The position numbers were made by a program, and so were the translations under genes. The notes beneath the pieces were generated by a model that saw only the letters and a program-made list of their open reading frames with translations, was not told the DNA's origin and did not search any database. Positions 11,621-20,506 of a stretch of DNA of 64,000 bases are shown here, one piece after another; position 1 is the stretch's first letter; each line of letters begins with the position of its first letter. This DNA is from Cotesia glomerata (lineage: Eukaryota; Arthropoda; Insecta; Hymenoptera; Braconidae), in NCBI RefSeq assembly GCF_020080835.1, contig NC_058159.1, forward strand, positions 15,625,101 to 15,689,100. Reading direction: 5' to 3'.

Positions 11621-12060
11621 ATGAAGAAACGCGGAGTGACGTTAGCAGAGAGAAGTGCCTTCGATCTTGTGTATCCACTCTCAGTTGCTTGGCGATCTCC
11701 AATTTCACCGATACGGGAGGTTTTGTTTATAGATTATATTTCCGGACGCCTGTACGAGAGCTTTGGAATTTGGTTCCAGTATGTCACAGCTTTACTTCGA
11801 GGATAGAATTGACCTTCTGGATGAACTCTCGCACATAATCACACCGGCGGAGGGCCAGTGGTCATTAAACAGTTAATGGCCTTTTTCGGGCCTCTTGCGG
11901 CACGATTTTTGGTTGGACACAATGTGGAGATTCTGAGGAGTTCGTCGAGTCACTCGACTTTTCAGCCAGTGCTGCCTTGCAGATGGTTCTGACGGAGGCC
12001 GTGCACTTCTCTCGTCGCCACCCGCGTCGCATTTATTATTATATTGAAGTTATATAAATT
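11621..12060 (+). pseudogene. Antisense gene remnant between env and 3' LTR of G1, same family as 968-1560
   Basis: An ATG at 11621 opens a 61-codon frame ending with YESFGIWFQY and a TAG. The reading then continues in shifted frames with DLLDELSHIITPAE, then QLMAFFGPLAARFL, then a frame with EAVHFSRRHPRRIYYY. In this order they parallel the minus-strand gene at 968-1560 (YENYGTWFQY, LLRELQGPLTPNE, WMSIFGPAGP, YPEVEWRFIV). Unlike that copy no intron is visible between the first two blocks; about three frameshifts break it. It runs opposite to gag-pol-env. It may be a captured gene or an unrelated insertion carried by the element. Function unknown. Confidence 0.55.
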
Positions 12061-12372
12061 CTATAAAAAAAAAATTTTCACTTACGTCGGTCAATTGGTG
12101 GACGCACAAGATACCATAGCATAATTAATCTCGCTAACTATACCGACTTGTATTCGTATGGTAATTAGGTCATCGCGGATAAGGTAGGTCGGAAATTAAT
12201 TTTAATAAATAGATCAAACGAGTAATCTGCAACCAGATGGCCTTTCCTGTACTTTTAATTGAACTTCTTAAGATTTGCTTATTGAGCTGCCATTGCGCCA
12301 TTGTTGACAAATATAAATGTTATTAAAATTTGAAGTTAATAATTAATAATGATGAGGGAAAAAAAAAATTTT

Positions 12373-12405
<33 letters not shown>

Positions 12406-12988
12406 TATATAGTAATCCTAGTTTAATCCGTTTAATAGAATTTATAATATAATTATCTGAGAGAGAAACGTAACTTAAGATGGCCAGACAACCCGTCTAG
12501 ATTGTTGTTACGGAAAAAGAAATTTTTGAGTTGTGCTGCACTATCGTATCCCCCTTAAGCGTGGGATTTCTATAATTATTTATTGAAATATCGGTCTTAA
12601 TTAATTCTGCAGCACAATGGAGAGAAACTAAAATTCTTTTATATATAATATAAATTTTTTGTAAGAATGTATAGTTATTGTTGTTTTTTTTTTAAGTAAT
12701 ACTTAAACTTATTTTCAACTTAATATTCTTTTGGGATTGAATATAATAATTACCCGTATAGTTTTTATGAATATGTAATTAAGAAAAAAAAACTTATTTT
12801 AATGTAAGGTCAGCACGGTGACTCATTCTAGGTGTTTGACTCTATCCTTATTATTATACAAAAGTTTAAAGTTAATATACTGTTATCTATTCCTTCTTTT
12901 ATTTATCAGCCGAGAAGGAGACAGCGTGTTGACTGTGCAATTTAATCTAATTAATAACTTATCTAGTTTTACTGTTGCTGCTGATGAT
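12061..12988. other. G1 tail, non-coding, AT-rich
   Basis: No convincing ORF on either strand. It contains a 34-base T run at about 12370-12403 and other A/T runs. It separates the antisense remnant from the end of env. Confidence 0.6.
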
Positions 12989-15037
12989 TTAAATTGGTGA
13001 CTTGTAGTCGCTCAGTCGTAAAGCCTTTTTTCTCGCTTCTTGCGGCACGATTTTTGGTTTTTTGATTTTGGCTGACGGTTCAGGTGAGACGTCTTGGTCA
13101 TCGGTGTTGCTAACTATGAATGGAGCTTTTTCGAGGACATTTTCTGTTAACCTTTCTATCTTTGGTTTGATGCTCTTTTCAGATGGCGCAGTTGTTTTGC
13201 TGTCTGAGTGAAATTGGATCACGACCGAGTTCTCATCTTTTTTGTTGCGACGAGATCTTCTTGACTGGATGCGTTGAATGATCTTGAAACCTAATATTGA
13301 AGCTATTATCATCGTTATTAATCCGGTCAGACCTAATGAGCCAAATATTATTGATCGGTCGATGTTTTCACTTTGGTGATGCAGAGCTATCTGTGACAAT
13401 CTTTCTTCGTTTTCTTCCAGTCCTTGACCCCATGGCTCGAACTTATCTATGATTGTTGACGGGTCATGAACTTTGTAGAAACCTGATCGCGCAGCAGTGT
13501 CGCCTGTGGGAAGGCTGGAGTTTAGTTCGTCGAGTGTCAGGTTAATGCTCGGCAAGATGACATCAATTTTTGTTATCTCACGGGCAATTCCTCGCAGTGT
13601 ATATTGTTTGCAGCTCACTCGACACCCTGGCTTGATGTATATTAGGCCGGTCCCGTTGATAATCTTATTTTGTGCGATAACTCCAGAACATCTGCACTGG
13701 ATGCTCTCTTCTTTGCAAGTTGAGTAGGCCCAGGTATTCTTCTCGTTTAGTTTCAGCCAAGTGAGTGAGCATTTGGGAATTACGCGAACGTTGCAGTCTC
13801 GTAGTTTCTCAATGTCTGGAGACATGAGGAGTCTCATCTCGCAGTCGATTTCTTCTTCCAATTTTGTTGACTGTATCGGAATGTTGGGTAGGCAAGCCAC
13901 GTCTGGCCCTATGGGCTTGCAGCTGTCGATATAATCTTGAGATGCGAAAAAATACCCATCATACGAAGGCTCTGAGATTAGGTATTTGTTCGTTGGCAGA
14001 ATAGTCAGTGTCGAGATCTTGTCCAGGATTTTCTCTGGCTTTGGCAGAGGTTTCAGTTGGTAGGCCAACCATGGCACCTGGTTGAGCAAAGGTATGGTTA
14101 TTATAATTAAAAAATGACCTTGGGCTTTTGCGGTTTCGATCGTTGAGACTCTGGATAAGGTTGAAATGTCCATGTGGTCGAGTGGCTGTGGAGGATTCAG
14201 ACTTGGATATTTTCTCATAATATCTACCGTTGCTTGATATAGTTGTTTGGCTGATATAGATCTGTATGAGATTTTTCCTGACTTGGCTTCTTCTACCACT
14301 TTCTCGATGTCGTGTAAGACTTTTAGGTGGCTCGTCATCAGATGAATATGCTCGTTGCCAGCTAAGGTGAATAGATGGCTTCTTTCTAAGTCATTTATCT
14401 GTTTATACATTGACTTTTTTAGATTCGTAGTGGTCCTAGCTAAATCTCTAACTCTTTCCGAGAGATTTGTTTCGTGTTGGAGTATCTGATTTATTTCGCT
14501 CCTAATGATGTGCGAATTGTTTTGTACTATGTGGACGAGCTCTCGGTTGTCTTGGTACAACTTATCAATTTCTTTAGTGATATGCTCCTTATCACCGTAA
14601 TCCATTGTGCCAAATAGTTTTCTAGCGATTGTGCCCACAAAGCCGAACCATGGAGCTCTTCTCGTGCGGCTTTCTGGCTCTGGGTTCAATTCTGCGTTTT
14701 CGAGGAATTGTTTCAATCGATGTTTGGACTGTTCGATCTCTAATTGAAGTTCTTGGTGGCTATCAATCCGTAGATATGATCTACAATGTGATCGGTTTAG
14801 CTTATGGGTGCACAATCCATAAGCCTCCCATATACTTTGATTTGATATGGGGTATAGATCGACAAGTTTTTGAATATTTATTGAGCTGACTATCTGCCAT
14901 TCTTCTTCTATTAGATGGATCCTTTTGAAAGGGTCATAAAGCAGCCCAGGATTGGAGTTCAGTGGGCGGATGTTGACTTGCCCGGCGCAAATTGCCAGGC
15001 TGGTGACCCCTAGGAGGACCAATGGTAGATAATACAT
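12989..15037 (-). CDS. env: G1 Env, F-like (baculovirus F / gypsy Env family) class I fusion protein
   Basis: A 682-codon intact ORF. Residues 1-18 form a hydrophobic signal peptide ending near Ala. A furin-type site RTRR at 124-127 is followed by APWFGFVGTIARKLFG, an F-protein-like fusion peptide. A long helical region with heptads (about 150-260) follows, then a Cys-rich area (about 400-500). One membrane segment lies near 563-584 and a ~98-residue basic, Ser-rich cytoplasmic tail follows, which is long. Several N-x-S/T sites are present in the ectodomain. It lies 34 bases after pol on the same strand; in errantiviruses env is made from a spliced subgenomic RNA. It would mediate membrane fusion and cell entry. 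No break is visible. A partial second copy is at 1-618. Confidence 0.92.
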   Translation of the reverse strand: MYYLPLVLLGVTSLAICAGQVNIRPLNSNPGLLYDPFKRIHLIEEEWQIVSSINIQKLVDLYPISNQSIWEAYGLCTHKLNRSHCRSYLRIDSHQELQLEIEQSKHRLKQFLENAELNPEPESRTRRAPWFGFVGTIARKLFGTMDYGDKEHITKEIDKLYQDNRELVHIVQNNSHIIRSEINQILQHETNLSERVRDLARTTTNLKKSMYKQINDLERSHLFTLAGNEHIHLMTSHLKVLHDIEKVVEEAKSGKISYRSISAKQLYQATVDIMRKYPSLNPPQPLDHMDISTLSRVSTIETAKAQGHFLIIITIPLLNQVPWLAYQLKPLPKPEKILDKISTLTILPTNKYLISEPSYDGYFFASQDYIDSCKPIGPDVACLPNIPIQSTKLEEEIDCEMRLLMSPDIEKLRDCNVRVIPKCSLTWLKLNEKNTWAYSTCKEESIQCRCSGVIAQNKIINGTGLIYIKPGCRVSCKQYTLRGIAREITKIDVILPSINLTLDELNSSLPTGDTAARSGFYKVHDPSTIIDKFEPWGQGLEENEERLSQIALHHQSENIDRSIIFGSLGLTGLITMIIASILGFKIIQRIQSRRSRRNKKDENSVVIQFHSDSKTTAPSEKSIKPKIERLTENVLEKAPFIVSNTDDQDVSPEPSAKIKKPKIVPQEARKKALRLSDYKSPI

Positions 15038-15071
15038 CCTTCCGATTTGGTGTTGAGTCTGTAATCACAAG

Positions 15072-18000
15072 CTAGGTTTGGATATTAGAAAAATTTTCAC
15101 TATTGGCTAGTTTAGCTTTATTTGGGTGTAAAAGTTTTCTTTTCCCATTTTCTTTTTCTATTATTAGATTATCTGTTTCTGTTATTTCGATTATTCTGTA
15201 AGGACCCGTATAAAAGTGGTCAAGTTTACCTTTTCTAGGCTCTTTAAGAGTGTAAATTAGGTCTCCGATTTTAAATGTTGCCGGGTGAATGTGTTTATCA
15301 AATCGGGCTTTCGATTCATGCTTTGCTCTATCAACATTTCTTGCCGAAATTTGTTGAATTTCCGCGATTCTACTTATTAGATCTGCGAGGTAATCGCTAT
15401 AAGTGTCAATTTTACTAAAATCGGGAAATTGGGTAGGGGTTCGAGCCTTTTTACCGTATAGAATTTCGAAAGGTGTGAATTTAGTGGCCGTGTGAACGGT
15501 TGTGTTATAATTTAACATGGCCATCGGTATGTAACGATCCCAATCATGGAATCTGTCGACATAGGCCCTGAGATAATCTACTAGTGGCTGGTGTGAGCGT
15601 TCTAGAGAGCCATTTGCTTGAGGATAATAGGATGAGGTGGTTAGTCTGTGGATTTTTAAGACTTTAGCGAGCTGCTGGATCAGTTTACTAGTGAATGAGG
15701 TGCCCTTGTCCGAGAGGATTACACGGGGGCACCCATAGATGGCGATATAATGGTTAAGTAGGGCATCGGCTACTGTAACTGCTCTAATATCTGGCAATGG
15801 GACAGCAGCAGCAGCTTTCGAGAAGTTGTCTTGAATAGTTAGGATATGTACGTTCCCATCGGGGGTCATGGGCAGTGGTCCTACTGTATCTATACTTATT
15901 TTTTCAAATGGTTCAAACGGGGTGTCTGTAATTTGCATTGGCTGTTTTGTTTTAATCCGGGTGAGTTTATTTTTCTGGCATATTTCACAGGCTCTTATGT
16001 AATCGTAGATGGAGTTTTTCATGCCTGGCCAGTAATATCTCTCTCGGATTCGCCAATAAGTTTTTACGACTCCCTTGTGGCCTCCAACTAAACTATCGTG
16101 ACCTTCAGCGATTATCTGGGTGCGTAAGGATTCGTCAGGTACCGTGACGTTTCCTTCACACAGTGTGACGGTTATTGGACAGTCACTCAGTTCCTGTTCT
16201 AAATATTTCTTTATGTCTAAGTCATCAAATTCATCGCCCTGTTTCGAACATCGGAGACAGTGAATTTGGTATTTATGCATCGACTGGCGTAGGCTTCTCA
16301 GGCCTTCGACAAGATTGATGGGTTCTATTTTCTCAAAATGATAAGTTTTTATAAAAACTGTAAATATTTTACAGCGACCTAGTTTGGTGACGAATACGTC
16401 ACCCTTTTTAGGTTTAGCTGCAAGAAGATCTTCGGCGTTAATAAACTTCAAGTCTCGCAGCAACTTAGCCACGGGTTTAATGACCTCGCAATCAGCTGCG
16501 AGAAAATGTACCATGTGATCTCGGGCGTACGTGAGGCCATCACGACTATTCACGAATTTGATGTTATTTACACGGCCTTTAGGTGGGCCTTCTTCATCTG
16601 ATGACGAAGATGAAGAAATTTTTGGCCTGCCTCGTCTTTCTGAGAGAATCTCCACTGCTTGATCCGAAGTTGGGGGATCAGAGACTGAAATTTGGGGGTA
16701 ATTCGACCTAAGAGGAGGTGGGTCGGTTTTTCTTGAGCCATCTGGTGTATCACTGGTGTTTTCAGATGACTCTGGGGGAGTTTTTCCGAATTCTAGATTT
16801 TTGTCTTGATCAGGGAGCTCGCTTTCTGTCTCGGGAGATTTATCTGGATTTTCGATATCGGGTTCCGTCGGCCTTGTGTTGTCAGTTGACGGTTCAACAG
16901 CCTGCTGCTGTTGTGCTGGGTCAGTAGATTCTCTTCTTACGAGCTCGTCTAAAATTACGTTCTGTGTTGCGTGATCGTACCGGATTCCCATCCTATTTAA
17001 TTCATCCGGGATCAATGTTCTTGCCCAGAGAGGTGTTTTCGGTAATGGACCATCGTTCATATAGCCTCTAAATCGGTCAAATGTACTTGGTCTGGCCGGA
17101 GTTAGATAACTTTCGTCGGGCTCGTTGGTATCATCAATACTAATTTCGTTAGTTGAGGTGTCAGTTTCAACATCATTCTCTCTTAAGAACTCATTGAGTT
17201 CATTATTGTCTTCTTCTGATTCTCTATCAGAAAACATTGGTAAGTTCGGATTAGCTGATGCATCAAGATCGAAGATTGGAATCTCGTCCATGGATTCTCG
17301 AATTTCTTTTGCCAGTCGAGAATTGACTATCTTTTGAACTTTTAACTCGCTGGGAGTTCGTTGATTTTTCGGATCTTCATCTATCATATCTTCTTCTCTC
17401 CAAGTGATAGGCCTTCTTTCGAGCAGTTGGTCGAACATTTTTATTAGCTCTTGAGTTTTCCTCCGCGTTCGTGGCGTAGCGAGTTGTTTTTCGGGCTCTT
17501 CTTCTCCGTCGGCCTCTAGACTGGCGTCTATTTCGAGTGGAGTGGAATCAACCGTTGCAGGGAGTTCTTTTTCGAAGACATCATCGTCCCCCTGTTCTGA
17601 GGTTTGAGCTATTTCTTGAGTTTCTTCCGGCTGGCTCTCTTCTGTGATACTGGATTCTTTATAATTAGCTTTGGGTGGAACGCGAGTGCTTCCAGTTTTT
17701 CTCTGCCGGAGTCGGGAGGCAATTGTATCTCTAATTTCGGGAGCGCTTTTAATTCTGGGCTTATTTTTAACCCCTTTCGGCCTTCCAGGACGTTTTATGG
17801 CCTGAATTGCTTCTGAATCCGAAATTTTCTTGCGTGGGTTCGTTGTTTTAGCTAAAGTAATCGGTAAAGCCAGAATTCCGCCGCTCGGGTTGGCTTCTGG
17901 ACGTCCTTCGGGATTGTAGGCTAGTCCATCAGCATATTGTTCGGAGATTTTGTGTCGAACTACAGCTGTGAATCGATATTCAGCTAATTTGGAGCGCCAT

Positions 18001-20498
18001 TTGACTTGTCTCTCAGTGATCGTTGCACTATCCATTAACCAAGTCATACAGGGAGTATTTGTTATTAGAGTAAAATGTTTTTTGTATAAATATGGCCGGA
18101 ATTCCTCTATTGCGTATATTACCGCCAAACATTGTTTCTCGACGTCCGTGTACCTGGTTTCGGCGTCATGATAGACGCGAGATACACAGGAAACAATTTT
18201 TTCTTCATTTTCCGGATTGGGACGTAGGATTTTTACTGTGTTGTCCCCCTGTTCGTCCCGTTGTTCGTCCCCCTGTTGGATCGATTGACTGAGGACTCCG
18301 GATATTCCAGAGTCAGAAGCGCTCGTAGCTAGTATAAAGGGCTTGTTAAAATCAGGGTATTTTAGAAACGAATTTTCACACAGAGCATTTTTTATATCAT
18401 CGAATGATTTTTGGGATTCTTCTGTCCAGATGAAAGGTTTTGTTTTTCTTGTCAAGTCTGTTAAGCCTTTGGCTTTTTCTGCAAAATTTGGTATAAAGCG
18501 TCGATAATAGTTTGCGAGGCCCATGAATTTTCTTGCCTCTGTGTGGTTTCTAGGTTGTGAAGCGTTTTTTAAGGAGGACACTTTCTTCGGGTCGGGTTTG
18601 ACTCCGTCTTTGGTGATGACGTGACCTAGATATTCGACTTCGGGGCATAAAAATTTGCATTTTTCGGGCTGGAGGGTCAGCCCTGCCTCTCTGAGGCGAT
18701 TAAATAGTCTCTGAAGTCTGGCTAGGTGTTGCTTTAATGTTTTAGCATAACTTACTAAGTCGTCGATGTAGATAAATAATTCGACTCCTCTTAGTCCACT
18801 GAGTGTGGAATCCATCATTCTTTGGAAGATTGCTGGAGCACATTCCAGACCGAAGGGCATGCAGCAGTATTCCCAGTGGCCTTCTGGGGTCGAGAAAGCT
18901 GTTTTTTTGGCATCTGCTGGGTGCATAGGCACCTGATGGAAACCCATTGCTAGGTCAAATACGCTGAAGAAGTTTGCTTCACCAAGTTGGTCAAGTATGT
19001 CGATTATAAGGGGTAAGGGGTACGCATCGCCCTTTGTTATTTTGTTGAGTTGACGGAAGTCAATGACCATCCGATATTTTTTTACAGCTGGATCATTGGA
19101 CTTCTTCGGGACTATCCACAAGGGTGAGTTATACGGCGAGTTGGACTTGCGGATGATCCCTTGTTTCTCTAAATTTTCGACTTGTTTCGCGATTTCTTCT
19201 CGATGTTCTAGAGGAAATCTGTATTGTTTTATTCGAACTGGCGTGTCCGTAGTTGTTTCGATACGACACTCGAAGGATTTAGAGCATCCTAGTTTATCAC
19301 CAGGGAGATGGAAAACATCATGATTTTCCTCAACGAGCTCGCGAATTCGATCTGCTTCATTTTTATTTAGATGATTGAGAGAAATCTTTTCGAGAATTAA
19401 TTTGGCCCTTTCTTTTGGGTCAGTTATTTTCTTGGGTGAGTAAGATGATATCTCATTTGGATCGTCCCCCTCTGAGTTAGGATAGTCGAATTCGAACTCC
19501 TCTAGAGTTTGTGGGCTAAAGACTATTTCGGCTGGCTCGGAATTGAGGTTAATGACCATGCACATGGCATACCCATCCTCTACCCTGACTGCCGCTTCTC
19601 CACACAATACTCCTTTAGGGAGGTTTACTCGTGGGAGGTAGCCCTCTTTTTTTTCGGGGTTTTTAATAGGGACGGCTACTGCCACTCTCATGCGTGGGGG
19701 AATTGTATATCGTGAAGATTGGTCTTGTTCAAGGCTAAAGTGAATTGTTTTATTTGGTTTTGAGAGAAACGAAATGTTCTGTGTATGATAAGAAATTTCG
19801 GCCTTTTCCCGTTCAAGGAGGTTATTTCCAAGAATTCCTACTCCTGGGAGTGGTAAATCTTCGCCACAGACATGAAATTCAACATTCATGCCTAGAATTT
19901 TAAGCGTTACTGTGCCTAAAGTTTTAAAAGAGTTATTGTCGATTCCTCGAAAGGTAGTAGCTCTCTCCGTATCAATTGGAACTTCTGAACGAAGGGCTGA
20001 CGCGTTGATAAGGCAAGCGTCCCCCCCTGTGTCAACAAGGAAGCGCTGATAGTTTCCAATGAGAGAGTTACATGGTAAGTAAATTTTTGGGCCCGTTCCA
20101 AGAGCAAGGATTTTGGGCTTTTTGGAACGGCGGGGATTTATAATTGGGATTGGTTTTATGAGATTGTGTTTACTAACCAGTGTGTTCCAGAAGAAAGAGA
20201 TTTTTACTCGTTCTTTGATAAAAAAATCATTCCCTAGGATAGCCTTATAGCCCCCTGGAGGCGCTGGGACTATATGAAAGAAGACATTGATTCCGAGAAT
20301 TTTTAAGATTATTGTGCCGGATATGGGCATCGAACTAGAAGTTATTCCTTCGACTGAGCCCACTTTATCGTTGTTGCATAAAATATTGTCTTTTAAAGCC
20401 TCGACACAGATTAAATTATAATCTGATCCAGTGTCTAAGAGTGCATTTATGCCTCCGTTGCGAAGCTCTGGACACTGGATATGAACCATGGGGCCCAT
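15072..20498 (-). CDS. pol: G1 Pol: two retropepsins, RT, RNase H, long insert with macro-like module, integrase
   Basis: 1808 codons, uninterrupted. Protease 1: DTG at 22-24 and ILGN at 87-90. Protease 2: DTG at 156-158 and ILGN at 222-225. RT about 420-680: FSVFDLAMGF (Asp 515) and YIDD 577-580. RNase H about 715-860: Glu 787 and the late Asp (YADGLA) are kept, but the first Asp is Ser 726 (ATSASD) and a later Asp is Asn 814. Residues about 865-1312 are acidic and low in complexity, with two AT-hook-like motifs (RPGRPKG near 903, RRGRPK near 1289). Residues 1313-1446 resemble an OARD1-type macro domain. Integrase: His 1467, His 1474, Cys 1504, Cys 1507; Asp 1537, Asp 1597, Glu 1633 (D,D-35-E); GPY module near 1764. 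Pol lies in the -1 frame relative to gag, starting 8 bases after its stop; I see no clear slippery heptamer. Confidence 0.95.
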   Translation of the reverse strand: MGPMVHIQCPELRNGGINALLDTGSDYNLICVEALKDNILCNNDKVGSVEGITSSSMPISGTIILKILGINVFFHIVPAPPGGYKAILGNDFFIKERVKISFFWNTLVSKHNLIKPIPIINPRRSKKPKILALGTGPKIYLPCNSLIGNYQRFLVDTGGDACLINASALRSEVPIDTERATTFRGIDNNSFKTLGTVTLKILGMNVEFHVCGEDLPLPGVGILGNNLLEREKAEISYHTQNISFLSKPNKTIHFSLEQDQSSRYTIPPRMRVAVAVPIKNPEKKEGYLPRVNLPKGVLCGEAAVRVEDGYAMCMVINLNSEPAEIVFSPQTLEEFEFDYPNSEGDDPNEISSYSPKKITDPKERAKLILEKISLNHLNKNEADRIRELVEENHDVFHLPGDKLGCSKSFECRIETTTDTPVRIKQYRFPLEHREEIAKQVENLEKQGIIRKSNSPYNSPLWIVPKKSNDPAVKKYRMVIDFRQLNKITKGDAYPLPLIIDILDQLGEANFFSVFDLAMGFHQVPMHPADAKKTAFSTPEGHWEYCCMPFGLECAPAIFQRMMDSTLSGLRGVELFIYIDDLVSYAKTLKQHLARLQRLFNRLREAGLTLQPEKCKFLCPEVEYLGHVITKDGVKPDPKKVSSLKNASQPRNHTEARKFMGLANYYRRFIPNFAEKAKGLTDLTRKTKPFIWTEESQKSFDDIKNALCENSFLKYPDFNKPFILATSASDSGISGVLSQSIQQGDEQRDEQGDNTVKILRPNPENEEKIVSCVSRVYHDAETRYTDVEKQCLAVIYAIEEFRPYLYKKHFTLITNTPCMTWLMDSATITERQVKWRSKLAEYRFTAVVRHKISEQYADGLAYNPEGRPEANPSGGILALPITLAKTTNPRKKISDSEAIQAIKRPGRPKGVKNKPRIKSAPEIRDTIASRLRQRKTGSTRVPPKANYKESSITEESQPEETQEIAQTSEQGDDDVFEKELPATVDSTPLEIDASLEADGEEEPEKQLATPRTRRKTQELIKMFDQLLERRPITWREEDMIDEDPKNQRTPSELKVQKIVNSRLAKEIRESMDEIPIFDLDASANPNLPMFSDRESEEDNNELNEFLRENDVETDTSTNEISIDDTNEPDESYLTPARPSTFDRFRGYMNDGPLPKTPLWARTLIPDELNRMGIRYDHATQNVILDELVRRESTDPAQQQQAVEPSTDNTRPTEPDIENPDKSPETESELPDQDKNLEFGKTPPESSENTSDTPDGSRKTDPPPLRSNYPQISVSDPPTSDQAVEILSERRGRPKISSSSSSDEEGPPKGRVNNIKFVNSRDGLTYARDHMVHFLAADCEVIKPVAKLLRDLKFINAEDLLAAKPKKGDVFVTKLGRCKIFTVFIKTYHFEKIEPINLVEGLRSLRQSMHKYQIHCLRCSKQGDEFDDLDIKKYLEQELSDCPITVTLCEGNVTVPDESLRTQIIAEGHDSLVGGHKGVVKTYWRIRERYYWPGMKNSIYDYIRACEICQKNKLTRIKTKQPMQITDTPFEPFEKISIDTVGPLPMTPDGNVHILTIQDNFSKAAAAVPLPDIRAVTVADALLNHYIAIYGCPRVILSDKGTSFTSKLIQQLAKVLKIHRLTTSSYYPQANGSLERSHQPLVDYLRAYVDRFHDWDRYIPMAMLNYNTTVHTATKFTPFEILYGKKARTPTQFPDFSKIDTYSDYLADLISRIAEIQQISARNVDRAKHESKARFDKHIHPATFKIGDLIYTLKEPRKGKLDHFYTGPYRIIEITETDNLIIEKENGKRKLLHPNKAKLANSENFSNIQT
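16161..16562 (-). other. Macro-domain-like module inside G1 Pol
   Basis: Pol residues about 1313-1446. The order of segments follows OARD1/TARG1-type macro domains: IKFV start, HFLAADC (where the family has an AHCIS-x-DC pattern), a helix ending in DLL, KKGDVFVTK, a hydrophobic strand with FIKTYHFEKI (the family has a Lys here), a helix SLRQSMHKYQIHCL, then GDEFDDL in place of the GCGLD-x-L loop, a helix, and a final strand PITVTLCEG. The glycine-rich nucleotide loop is not conserved (IKPVA), so binding or hydrolysis of ADP-ribose is doubtful. This is my recognition from pattern; no profile search was possible. Confidence 0.6.
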
Positions 20499-20506
20499 CC
20501 CCGTGG

